9,942 bases of DNA from an uncultured Bacteroidota bacterium. GTDB taxonomy: Bacteria; Bacteroidota; Bacteroidia; Flavobacteriales; Flavobacteriaceae. Location: positions 1 through 9,942 of the forward strand of contig CAIRNC010000326.1 in the NCBI GenBank assembly GCA_903879875.1, written 5' to 3'. The notes under the pieces are model-generated. The model had not been told where the DNA came from and did not search any database. It was given only the letters and a program-made list of their open reading frames with translations. The position numbers and the translations under genes were made by a program. Position 1 is the first letter of the stretch; every line of letters begins with the position of its first letter. Positions 1-7,731 of the stretch are shown in pieces.

Positions 1-2
1 AA

Positions 3-125
3 ACAACAATAAGCGACATTAAAAAAATGTTTCCAAGAACTATACACGCAATCACATTAAAAGGCCTGTTAATAAAGCTTACTCTGTTTGTATTTGGATT
101 ACAATTAAACAAATCAATTAACTAG
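3..125 (+). CDS. 3' end of an unrecognised protein, possibly a transposase C-terminus (partial)
   Basis: The frame is open from the left edge of the window to a TAG stop at 123-125, giving about 40 residues. The tail is basic and hydrophobic (for example RTIHAITLKGLLIKLTLFVF, then a short polar end). A strong terminator follows 25 bases after the stop, which supports a real gene end. The pattern of a basic stretch, then HA-x-T-x-x-G-x-x-x-K and a hydrophobic helix at the extreme C-terminus, reminds me of some DDE transposases in Bacteroidota. That is only an impression: no catalytic residue lies in the window, and I cannot name the family. A C-terminus of any other small protein is possible. 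The open frame is short and could in principle be chance, but the terminator placement argues against that. Confidence 0.4.
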   Translation, partial: TTISDIKKMFPRTIHAITLKGLLIKLTLFVFGLQLNKSIN

Positions 126-150
126 CAACTTGAATTAATTAAGAAAAAGA

Positions 151-182
151 CCACTCAGGAATTCGTTTTTGAGTGGTTTTTT
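151..182 (+). terminator. Intrinsic terminator after the upstream partial gene
   Basis: A perfect 7-bp stem CCACTCA (151-157) / TGAGTGG (170-176) with a 12-base loop is followed by six T. The left arm is preceded by an A-rich run (144-148), so the hairpin could also stop transcription arriving on the minus strand. It insulates dnaE from the upstream gene. Confidence 0.85.
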
Positions 183-283
183 AATTTATACCAATTCTAT
201 TTGTTTTCGATACATCTAATTTATTTTCGAAAGCAAATTGTTCCTTTGTTTCCTCGCTTTTTCACTTTTGTTAATAACTAAAC
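183..283. other. Gene-free spacer with an imperfect inverted repeat
   Basis: No open frame of note lies between the terminator and the dnaE promoter. The only structure I see is an imperfect inverted repeat, ATTTGTTTTCGA at 199-210 against TCGAAAGCAAAT at 227-238 (11 of 12 positions complementary, 16-base spacer). The same TTTTCGA word also recurs as a direct repeat exactly 20 bases apart (204-210 and 224-230). Its role is unknown; a protein-binding site or an old insertion boundary are options. Confidence 0.35.
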
Positions 284-314
284 TTGATTGTTATTTGCTT
301 AAAATGTACTTTTG
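284..314 (+). promoter_or_regulatory. Predicted dnaE promoter (Bacteroidota sigma type)
   Basis: A TTG at 284-286, 20 bases, then TACTTTTG at 307-314, which matches the TAnnTTTG -7 consensus of the Bacteroidota primary sigma factor. The -33 element has only three of the four TTTG bases. Transcription would begin near 320, leaving a leader of about 25 bases before the ATG at 345. The site overlaps the alternative TTG start at 312, which helps decide the dnaE start. Confidence 0.6.
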
Positions 315-344
315 AAAACATCAAAAATCTGCAATCAAAATCTC

Positions 345-3300
345 ATGTACTTAATATTCGATACCGAAACCACAGGATTGCCCAAACGTTGGGATGCGCC
401 CATTACCGACACCAACAATTGGCCTCGTTGTGTGCAAATTGCTTGGCAACTGCATGACGAAATGGGAAAACTCATCGAACACCAAGATTATTTGGTGCAA
501 CCCGATGGCTACAATATTCCGTATGATGCCGAACGAATTCACGGGATTTCTACCGAATTGGCGCAAGCGGATGGCGTTTCTTTAGCTGAAGTTTTAGAAA
601 AATTCAATATAGCATTATCCAAAACTATGTTTATTGTGGGTCAAAATTTAGGTTTTGATATCAATATTATGGGTTGCGAATTTCACCGTTTGGGTATCGA
701 AAGTCCAATGGCAACACTGCCTGTTTTGGACACTTGTACCGAAGTTACCGCTTCGTTATTGCGATTGCCCGGCGGTCGAGGTGGCAAATTTAAGCTACCA
801 ACACTTACGGAATTGCATCAGTATTTATTTCAAGTTCCGTTTAACGAAGCGCACAATGCCACTGCCGATGTGGAGGCAACCACGCGTTGTTTTTTCGAAT
901 TGATTCGTACCGAAGTTTTCACCAAAAAAGAGCTTCAAGTCGAGCAAGATTATTTTGAAGATTTTCAACTCAAAAATCCAAAATCGATTCCGCTAATTGG
1001 ATTACAGCATATCAATCTCAAAGCCGCTTCTGAAAAAATCAGACAGCAAATAGGAGATAAACAAGCAGCGCCAATCACCAAGCAAACGCTTTCTGAAAAC
1101 AAACAATTGCTTGTGGATACTGACTTTGTGCATTTGCACAACCACACTCAGTTTTCGGTTTTGCAATCTACCATCAGCATTGCCGCTTTGGTCAAAAAAA
1201 CGGCGGAATTAAAAATGCCTGCTGTTGCCATTACCGATTTTTCTAATCTAATGGGCGCTTTTCATTTTGTACGAGACATCCTCAATCACAATAAAACTGC
1301 CGAGACCAAAAATGCAACCGCTGTTGAAAACGGAGAAGAACCAACAGAAGTCAAAATAAAACCAATTGTAGGATGTGAATTTTTTGTTTGCGAAGACCAT
1401 CAAGACAAATCCAGAAAAGACAATGGTTATCAAATTGTTTTTTTAGCAAAAACCAAAAAAGGCTACCATAATTTAGCTAAAATGTCGTCATTGGCTCATA
1501 CCGATGGGTCGTATTATGTGCCTCGAATTGATAAAAAAATCATTGAAAAGTACAAAGAAGACCTGATTGTTTTGTCAGGAAATTTATATGGTGAAATCCC
1601 GAATAAAATTTTAAATTTGGGAGAAAACCAAGCCGAAGAAGCCCTAATTTGGTGGAAAGAACAGTTTGCTGACGATTTTTATATTGAGCTGATGCGTCAC
1701 AACCAAGAAGACGAAAATCGGGTGAATGAAGGGTTGATTACTTTGGCCAAAAAGCATGAAGTTAAGCTGATTGCGACTAATAATACGTTTTATATAGAGA
1801 AAGACAATGCCAATGCACACGACATTCTACTTTGTGTTCGCGATGGCGAAAAGCAAGCTACTCCAATAGGAAGAGGGCGTGGCTACCGTTTTGGATTGTC
1901 CAACCAAGAATATTATTTCAAATCGGGGGAGGAAATGAAAAAACTCTTTACTGATTTACCCGAAGCCATTTCGAATTGTGCCGAAATTGTAGATAAAATA
2001 GAAGTTTACAGTTTGGCTCGCGATGTTTTATTGCCCAAATTTGAAATACCAACAGAATTTGAAGTTCCAGAAGACAAAGAGGATAAAGGCGTTCGAGGCG
2101 AAAATGCGTATTTAAAACATTTAACATTTCTTGGAGCCAATCGCCGTTATGCTGAAATTACTCCAGAAATTCAAGAGCGAATTGATTTTGAATTATTGAC
2201 CATTCAGAATTCGGGTTATCCGGGTTATTTTCTAATTGTACAAGATTTCATTGCCGAAGCTCGAAAAATGGACGTTTCCGTTGGGCCCGGTCGGGGTTCT
2301 GCTGCGGGTTCTGTTGTCGCATATTGCTTGGGAATTACAAATATTGACCCGCTATTGTACAACTTGCTTTTCGAAAGATTCTTGAATCCAGACCGTGTGT
2401 CATTGCCCGATATTGATATTGATTTTGATGATGAAGGTCGAAGCAAAGTCATGGATTATGTAATTCATAAATACGGCAAAAGTCAAGTGGCTCAAATTGT
2501 AACTTATGGCACAATGGCAGCAAAATCGGCCATTCGAGATACAGCGAGGGTGCTGGATTTACCACTTTTTGAAGCCGATAAAATTGCCAAATTGATTCCA
2601 AATATGATTCCTTCAAAATGGAGTTTGTCACGTTTTTTGAAAGATGCCGAAGGCGATATCAAGAAAGTGCTCCGTCCAGAAGATTTTGAAAACATCAAAC
2701 AACTTATTGAACTTTCTTCATCGGTTGATTTGAGTGGAGAAACCATACAACAAGCCAAAATTTTAGAAGGAAACCTTAGAAATACTGGTATTCATGCTTG
2801 TGGAGTCATTATCACACCAAGCGACATTACCGATTTTGTACCCGTTGGAACCGCCAAAGATTCCGATTTGTATGTGACCCAATTTGATAACTCGGTAGTA
2901 GAAAGTGCGGGTTTATTAAAAATGGATTTCTTGGGTTTGAAAACCCTAACTTTAATAAAAGACACCGTAAAATTAGTAAAATACAGAACCGGAAAAGACA
3001 TCAATCCTGATGAATTTCCTATTGATGACGCTAAAACCTACCAGCTTTTTCAGCGTGGGGAAACGGTGGGTATTTTTCAATATGAAAGTGCAGGAATGCG
3101 AAAATATTTGAGAGAATTGAAACCAACCGTTTTCAACGATTTGATTGCGATGAATGCTTTATACCGTCCAGGGCCGATTGCTTATATTCCTAGTTTTATC
3201 AAGCGAAAAAATGGCGAAGAACCTATAGAATATGATTTAGAAGTTTGCGAAGAATTATTAAAAGACACTTATGGCATCACGGTTTATCAAGAGCAAGTAA

Positions 3301-4871
3301 TGCTTTTGTCCCAGAAATTAGCCGATTTTTCCAAAGGTGACGCCGACGTTTTGCGTAAAGCCATGGGGAAAAAACAAAAGGATGTTTTGGATAAAATGAA
3401 ACCTAAATTCATCAACCAAGCTGCAGCAAAAGGACATGCGGAAGACAAACTCGAAAAAATTTGGAAAGACTGGGAGGCCTTTGCTGAATATGCGTTCAAC
3501 AAGTCGCATTCTACTTGTTATGCTTGGATTGGATACCAAACTGCCTATTTGAAAGCCAATTATCCCGCCGAATATATGGCTGCCGTTTTGTCCAACAACA
3601 TGAGTGATATCAAACAAGTTTCGTTTTTTATGGAAGAATGCAAACGTATGGGCTTACAGGTTTTAGGTCCCGATGTGAACGAGTCTTTTTATAAATTCAC
3701 GGTAAATGAAAATTATGCGGTACGGTTTGGAATTGGTGCTGTAAAAGGCGTTGGAATGGGAGCGGTTGCTACAATTGTTGAAAACCGAAAAACCGGAAAA
3801 TACAAATCTATTTTTGATTTGGCCAAGCGAATCGATTTGCGGGCAGCCAACAAAAAAGCTTTTGAAAATTTAGCATTAGCTGGTGGATTTGATTCCTTTG
3901 TTGGAACAAGCCGTGCACAATATTTTCATGATGATGGCGATGGCATAACGTTTTATGAAAAAGCCATCCGTTATGGAGCTAAATTTCAGGAAAACGAAAA
4001 TTCGTCACAAGTAAGTTTGTTTGGAGAAACCAGTGATGTGCAAATTCCCGAACCTACTGTGCCGCCTTGTGAGGATTGGAGCACGATGGAAAAATTAGCC
4101 AAAGAAAAGGAAGTCGTAGGCATTTATATTTCGGGTCATCCTTTGGATGATTTTAGATTTGAGATGGATTATTTCTGTAATTCCAAGTTGGAAACTTTAA
4201 AAAATCTGGAGCAACACATTAATAAAAATTTGACTTTTGGCGGCATCATAACCAACGTGCAACACCGAATTGCTAAGAATGGAAAAGGTTGGGGTTCCTT
4301 TACGTTAGAAGGCTACGACGAAAGTTATGAATTTAAAATTTTTGGTGAAGAATATGGAAAATTCAAGCATTTCTTTATTCAAAACAACTTTACATTCATT
4401 AGAGTTTTAGTCAAAGAAGGCTGGGCTGACAAAGAAACAGGTAAAAAAGGAGAACCAAGAATGCAGTTTATGCTGGTGCATTATTTGCAAGATGTTTTGC
4501 AACTGTTTGCTAAAAAATTAATCTTGAGTTTGAATGTAAACCAATTGAATGAAGAATTGATTTTGAAATTACAAAGTATATTCCAAAAAAATAAAGGCGA
4601 TAATACGGTAACTTTTGAAGTATTAGAAGTAGAAAAAATTCAAAAACAAGTGACACTTGCTCCCGTTTATAACGAAATAGAAACCGAAACTTTTGATGAC
4701 GATTCCGAAATGGATTTGATTGCTGAAATACCCACTATTGAAACCACTATCGAAGAGGTTAACCAAACGATCACGCGACTCGAAATGCCAAGTAGAAAAC
4801 TAAAAGTAGCAATTTCAAGCCAATTGCTCACAGAATTAGAACAGCTTCATGTGGATTTTAAATTGAATTAA
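345..4871 (+). CDS. dnaE: DNA polymerase III alpha subunit with fused N-terminal proofreading exonuclease
   Basis: Replicative polymerase of 1508 residues, about 350 longer than the E. coli protein, mainly because of an extra N-terminal exonuclease. Residues 1-190 form a DEDDh (DnaQ-like) domain: D6 and E8 in FDTETTG, D105 in NLGFDINIM, H170 and D175 in HNATADVE. The PHP domain starts near 260 with HLHNH intact, but several usual metal ligands are replaced. The polymerase core has GPGRGSAAGS (647-656), PDIDIDF (688-694, catalytic D691 and D693) and MDFLGL (860-865, third catalytic Asp 861). A helix-hairpin-helix region (about 1125-1190), a clamp-binding motif QVSLF (1222-1226) and an OB fold (about 1295-1380) follow. 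I chose ATG 345 because translation begins directly at the exonuclease core (MYLIFDTETTG) and the upstream TTG at 312 lies inside the promoter. Function is certain; activity of the exonuclease is inferred from its complete motif set. Confidence 0.97.
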   Translation: MYLIFDTETTGLPKRWDAPITDTNNWPRCVQIAWQLHDEMGKLIEHQDYLVQPDGYNIPYDAERIHGISTELAQADGVSLAEVLEKFNIALSKTMFIVGQNLGFDINIMGCEFHRLGIESPMATLPVLDTCTEVTASLLRLPGGRGGKFKLPTLTELHQYLFQVPFNEAHNATADVEATTRCFFELIRTEVFTKKELQVEQDYFEDFQLKNPKSIPLIGLQHINLKAASEKIRQQIGDKQAAPITKQTLSENKQLLVDTDFVHLHNHTQFSVLQSTISIAALVKKTAELKMPAVAITDFSNLMGAFHFVRDILNHNKTAETKNATAVENGEEPTEVKIKPIVGCEFFVCEDHQDKSRKDNGYQIVFLAKTKKGYHNLAKMSSLAHTDGSYYVPRIDKKIIEKYKEDLIVLSGNLYGEIPNKILNLGENQAEEALIWWKEQFADDFYIELMRHNQEDENRVNEGLITLAKKHEVKLIATNNTFYIEKDNANAHDILLCVRDGEKQATPIGRGRGYRFGLSNQEYYFKSGEEMKKLFTDLPEAISNCAEIVDKIEVYSLARDVLLPKFEIPTEFEVPEDKEDKGVRGENAYLKHLTFLGANRRYAEITPEIQERIDFELLTIQNSGYPGYFLIVQDFIAEARKMDVSVGPGRGSAAGSVVAYCLGITNIDPLLYNLLFERFLNPDRVSLPDIDIDFDDEGRSKVMDYVIHKYGKSQVAQIVTYGTMAAKSAIRDTARVLDLPLFEADKIAKLIPNMIPSKWSLSRFLKDAEGDIKKVLRPEDFENIKQLIELSSSVDLSGETIQQAKILEGNLRNTGIHACGVIITPSDITDFVPVGTAKDSDLYVTQFDNSVVESAGLLKMDFLGLKTLTLIKDTVKLVKYRTGKDINPDEFPIDDAKTYQLFQRGETVGIFQYESAGMRKYLRELKPTVFNDLIAMNALYRPGPIAYIPSFIKRKNGEEPIEYDLEVCEELLKDTYGITVYQEQVMLLSQKLADFSKGDADVLRKAMGKKQKDVLDKMKPKFINQAAAKGHAEDKLEKIWKDWEAFAEYAFNKSHSTCYAWIGYQTAYLKANYPAEYMAAVLSNNMSDIKQVSFFMEECKRMGLQVLGPDVNESFYKFTVNENYAVRFGIGAVKGVGMGAVATIVENRKTGKYKSIFDLAKRIDLRAANKKAFENLALAGGFDSFVGTSRAQYFHDDGDGITFYEKAIRYGAKFQENENSSQVSLFGETSDVQIPEPTVPPCEDWSTMEKLAKEKEVVGIYISGHPLDDFRFEMDYFCNSKLETLKNLEQHINKNLTFGGIITNVQHRIAKNGKGWGSFTLEGYDESYEFKIFGEEYGKFKHFFIQNNFTFIRVLVKEGWADKETGKKGEPRMQFMLVHYLQDVLQLFAKKLILSLNVNQLNEELILKLQSIFQKNKGDNTVTFEVLEVEKIQKQVTLAPVYNEIETETFDDDSEMDLIAEIPTIETTIEEVNQTITRLEMPSRKLKVAISSQLLTELEQLHVDFKLN

Positions 4872-4946
4872 ATGTCTAAATTAGGAAATACAGTATGGTA
4901 TTTGGAACAATTTCCATGACGTTTAGAAATACTAAATAATCAATAG

Positions 4947-4978
4947 AAAGCTTCACCCTAAAAAAGTGTAGCTTTTTT
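4947..4978 (+). terminator. Intrinsic terminator of dnaE
   Basis: The arms AAAGCT-T-CAC (4947-4956) and GTG-T-AGCTTT (4966-4975) form a 9-bp stem with one T-T mismatch and a 9-base loop, and run into a T tract ending at 4978. It lies about 75 bases after the dnaE stop. The rest of the 4872-5144 spacer contains only the lepA promoter. Confidence 0.8.
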
Positions 4979-5059
4979 AAAATAACAACCAAATATAATT
5001 TAAATTCACCCGAATTACGACTTCTATTCGTTGTTGCATTGCTTTTATAGCTCAACTCC

Positions 5060-5090
5060 TTTGACACTGACCAACTTTAAATTATATTTG
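5060..5090 (+). promoter_or_regulatory. Predicted lepA promoter (consensus Bacteroidota type)
   Basis: TTTG at 5060-5063, 19 bases, then TATATTTG at 5083-5090: full matches to both consensus elements with a standard spacing. Transcription should begin near 5096, giving a leader of about 49 bases with no Shine-Dalgarno sequence before the ATG at 5145. Confidence 0.8.
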
Positions 5091-5144
5091 CCGATTATTA
5101 CTTTATCAAAAGGGATAAAAATTTTAAGAAACCAATTATCATAG

Positions 5145-6941
5145 ATGAAACATATTAGAAATTTTTGCATTATTGCTCACATTGACCACGGGAAAAGTAC
5201 CCTTGCCGATAGACTTTTAGGAGCCACTCAAACGGTAACCGCTCGGGAAGAAAAGGCACAATTGCTTGATAATATGGATTTGGAGCGCGAACGAGGCATT
5301 ACTATTAAAAGCCACGCCATTCAAATGGAATATATGTATAAAGGAGAAAATTACATTCTAAATTTGATTGATACTCCCGGGCACGTTGATTTTTCGTATG
5401 AAGTTTCACGCTCGATTGCTGCGTGCGAAGGAGCTCTATTGATTGTTGATGCCGCACAAAGCATTCAGGCTCAAACAATTTCAAACTTATATTTGGCTCT
5501 TGAAAACGATTTGGAAATTATTCCTGTTTTAAATAAAGTTGATTTGCCAAGTGCCAATCCTGAAGAAGTTTCGGATGACATTGTTGATTTACTAGGTTGC
5601 GATTATGATGAAATTATTCATGCTTCTGGTAAAACTGGTTTTGGTGTCGAAAATATTTTGGCTGCCATTATCGAACGAATTCCACCTCCAAAAGGCACTA
5701 TTGACGAACCTTTGCAAGCCTTAATTTTTGATTCTCATTACAATCCATTTCGAGGCATTGAAGTTATTTTTAGAGTAAAAAACGGCGAAATCCGAAAAGG
5801 GCAAAAAATAAAATTCATGGCAACAGGTAATGAATATTTTGCAGATGAAGTGGGCACCTTAAAACTCAATCAAGTACCCAAAAACGTAATTTCAGCAGGC
5901 GATGTAGGTTATTTAATTTCTGGAATTAAAGAAGCCAAAGAAGTAAAAGTGGGCGACACCATTACCGATGCCAAAACGCCTACAACCAATATGATTCATG
6001 GTTTTGAAGATGTGAAACCAATGGTTTTTGCGGGAATTTATCCTGTTGACACCGATGATTATGAAGAGTTGCGCAATTCCATGGAAAAACTCCAGTTGAA
6101 TGATGCTTCTTTGGTTTTTGTAGCCGAAAGTTCGGCTGCATTAGGTTTTGGTTTTCGTTGCGGATTTTTAGGCATGTTGCACATGGAAATCATTCAAGAA
6201 CGTTTAGAACGCGAGTTTGATATGACCGTAATTACAACCGTTCCCAATGTTTCCTACCATGCTTTTACCAAAAAAGATCCTGAAACTATTCTTATAGTTA
6301 ACAATCCTTCAGACTTACCTGAACCCTCAAAATTAGACCGAGTTGAAGAGCCATATATCAAAGCAACCATCATAACCAAATCTGATTTTGTAGGTAATGT
6401 GATGAGTTTGTGTATCGAAAAAAGAGGCGTTATAACCAACCAAACGTATTTAACTACAGAACGTGTTGAATTGAATTTTGACATGCCATTGGCAGAAATA
6501 GTATTCGATTTTTATGATCGATTAAAAACCGTTTCCAAAGGCTATGCTTCGTTTGATTATTCGCCAATAGGAATGCGAACGTCTAAATTAGTCAAATTAG
6601 ATGTGCTATTAAACGCACAATCAGTAGATGCGCTTTCGGCTTTGATTCACGAAAGTAATGCCTATAATATTGGTAAAAAAATGTGCGAAAAATTGCGTGA
6701 ACTCATTCCAAGGCAACAATTTGATATTCCGATTCAAGCGGCGATTGGGGCAAAAATTATTGCCCGTGAAACTATCAAAGCCTTACGAAAAGACGTTACC
6801 GCCAAATGTTATGGTGGCGATATTTCTCGTAAACGAAAATTATTAGAAAAACAGAAAAAAGGTAAAAAAAGAATGCGTTTAGTCGGCAATGTAGAAATTC
6901 CGCAAGAAGCGTTTATGGCTGTTTTGAAATTGAATGATTAG
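5145..6941 (+). CDS. lepA: Elongation factor 4 (LepA), ribosome back-translocating GTPase
   Basis: A translational GTPase of 598 residues, essentially the family's standard length. It binds the ribosome; in E. coli it has been linked to back-translocation of tRNAs, to initiation and to 30S assembly. The G domain shows AHIDHGKST (11-19, P-loop), RERGITIK (48-55, switch I), DTPGH (76-80), NKVD (130-133) and SGKTG (161-165; E. coli has SAKTG here). The LepA-specific C-terminal domain is intact, with the basic run GGDISRKRKLLEKQKKGKKR near 564-583 and the NVEIPQEAF segment close to the end. It is monocistronic here, with its own strong promoter and terminator, and has no signal peptidase gene (lepB) next to it, unlike E. 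coli. The start at 5145 agrees with the usual N-terminus (MKHIRNFCIIAHIDHGKST). Nothing suggests damage. Confidence 0.98.
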   Translation: MKHIRNFCIIAHIDHGKSTLADRLLGATQTVTAREEKAQLLDNMDLERERGITIKSHAIQMEYMYKGENYILNLIDTPGHVDFSYEVSRSIAACEGALLIVDAAQSIQAQTISNLYLALENDLEIIPVLNKVDLPSANPEEVSDDIVDLLGCDYDEIIHASGKTGFGVENILAAIIERIPPPKGTIDEPLQALIFDSHYNPFRGIEVIFRVKNGEIRKGQKIKFMATGNEYFADEVGTLKLNQVPKNVISAGDVGYLISGIKEAKEVKVGDTITDAKTPTTNMIHGFEDVKPMVFAGIYPVDTDDYEELRNSMEKLQLNDASLVFVAESSAALGFGFRCGFLGMLHMEIIQERLEREFDMTVITTVPNVSYHAFTKKDPETILIVNNPSDLPEPSKLDRVEEPYIKATIITKSDFVGNVMSLCIEKRGVITNQTYLTTERVELNFDMPLAEIVFDFYDRLKTVSKGYASFDYSPIGMRTSKLVKLDVLLNAQSVDALSALIHESNAYNIGKKMCEKLRELIPRQQFDIPIQAAIGAKIIARETIKALRKDVTAKCYGGDISRKRKLLEKQKKGKKRMRLVGNVEIPQEAFMAVLKLND

Positions 6942-6966
6942 AAAATAGCTGAATTGATAATAGAAG

Positions 6967-6996
6967 AACCTGATAACGAAAGTTGTCGGGTTTTTT
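6967..6996 (+). terminator. Intrinsic terminator of lepA
   Basis: An 11-bp stem with two G-T pairs, AACCTGATAAC (6967-6977) / GTTGTCGGGTT (6982-6992), closes a GAAA loop and runs into six T. It ends at the stop codon of the convergent ACT-domain gene (6995-6997). On the minus strand the hairpin has only a weak pyrimidine tail, so it is a poorer terminator in that direction. Confidence 0.88.
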
Positions 6997-7666
6997 ATTG
7001 TTGAGGTTGCCCTTTTTTTAAATCATTAATTACTTTGAACGCCAAGTCAACATCGTTTCCGCCAACAAGTATGGTAAATTCACAGGAGGTTGAAATAACT
7101 TCGTTGATAACAATGCCTTCCCAAGCCAAATGCTGAAAAATAAAATAGTAAATGCCGGGAATAGTGACATTGTCTTTAGGTAATTTTATAGTAATCGAAG
7201 CCAAATTGTCAATGCGTTGCAGTAGTTTTTCACCTTGAAAATGCTTGTCTACTAAATGACTTGCACTTTCGCTCAACACCACATTGGTTTCGTTTACGCC
7301 TCTTGATGAGGTATAAAAAACGTCCGAAAAACTTTGAATTTCCGAAATCAATTCGGCTTGTTTGTTCAGAATGGTTTCGGAAACGGCAAAAGTAAAATCG
7401 CATAAAGACGATCTAACCGTTATTTCTCCCAAATTCTTTAAAACCTTTTCGATTTTATGATTCAATCTAAAATCCATATCGACCGAAAGCCGTTTCAGTG
7501 CCATAACTACGGCTCCTTGCTTTACGGATTTGCCAAATTCTTTTTCTAACTCGGGCATCATGTTTCTAGACAAAGAAGTCAAATTTATGATGCCTTGCGA
7601 TAATGCGCCAAATAAAAAGGGTTTGGTTTTGATATAATTTTCAACGAAGGAAGTAACGGTTTTCAT
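6995..7666 (-). CDS. Orphan ACT-domain protein, putative amino-acid-responsive regulator
   Basis: A protein of 223 residues with no signal peptide or membrane segment. Residues 157-216 read as an ACT domain of the aspartokinase kind: ITIKLP, then TIPGIYYFIFQHLAWEGI, then INEVISTSCEFTILV, matching the PG-x-x-x-x-x-F-x-x-L-x-x-x-x-I-x-I-x-x-x-S-T-S pattern. Residues 80-150 could be a degenerate first ACT repeat. The N-terminal 65 residues are helical and resemble a winged-helix fold, with a possible recognition segment near 48-62. No kinase catalytic domain is present although relatives may be labelled aspartate kinase. ACT domains bind amino acids, so I infer a sensor or regulator; the ligand and target are unknown. 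It has its own promoter with a palindrome over the -33 element and converges on lepA. The N-terminal assignment is the least certain part. Confidence 0.75.
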   Translation of the reverse strand: MKTVTSFVENYIKTKPFLFGALSQGIINLTSLSRNMMPELEKEFGKSVKQGAVVMALKRLSVDMDFRLNHKIEKVLKNLGEITVRSSLCDFTFAVSETILNKQAELISEIQSFSDVFYTSSRGVNETNVVLSESASHLVDKHFQGEKLLQRIDNLASITIKLPKDNVTIPGIYYFIFQHLAWEGIVINEVISTSCEFTILVGGNDVDLAFKVINDLKKGQPQQ

Positions 7667-7690
7667 TTTTATTGGATAAGAATTTCATCG

Positions 7691-7721
7691 CAAATATAAA
7701 TAAAAAACAATTTGTTACAAA
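7691..7721 (-). promoter_or_regulatory. Predicted promoter of the ACT-domain gene
   Basis: On the minus strand, TTTG (complement of 7718-7721), 19 bases, then TATATTTG (complement of 7691-7698): both elements fully match the Bacteroidota consensus. Transcription would start near 7685, only about 19 bases before the ATG at 7666. The site lies just after the yraN stop, so the ACT gene need not depend on read-through from yraN. Confidence 0.8.
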
Positions 7722-7729
7722 TATAACAA
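7710..7729. promoter_or_regulatory. Palindrome over the -33 element, possible operator
   Basis: ATTTGT-T-ACAAAT (7710-7722) is a perfect 6-bp-arm palindrome with a single central base. An overlapping second inverted repeat, TTGTTA (7712-7717) and TAACAA (7724-7729), has a 6-base spacer. Both cover the -33 hexamer region of the ACT gene promoter, a position suited to a repressor. Binding by any protein is inference; in A+T-rich DNA such short palindromes can occur by chance. Confidence 0.4.
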
Positions 7730-7731
7730 TA

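Noticed and set aside
312..344. TTG start extending dnaE by 11 residues
   Set aside because: The codon lies inside the predicted -7 element and the added residues precede the first conserved exonuclease strand, so the ATG at 345 is preferred.
3318..3617. 99-residue open frame antisense to dnaE
   Set aside because: It lies wholly within the conserved polymerase coding region, and its sequence is simply the complement of conserved dnaE codons.
4876..5067. 63-residue minus-strand open frame in the dnaE-lepA spacer
   Set aside because: It spans the dnaE terminator hairpin and part of the lepA promoter, has no promoter or recognisable domain of its own, and its composition looks like translated A+T-rich spacer.
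6658..6846. 62-residue + strand open frame inside lepA
   Set aside because: It is an out-of-frame shadow of the conserved LepA C-terminal domain.
6995..7666. Aspartate kinase call for the ACT-domain gene
   Set aside because: At 223 residues it has no amino-acid kinase catalytic domain; only the ACT part matches aspartokinases.
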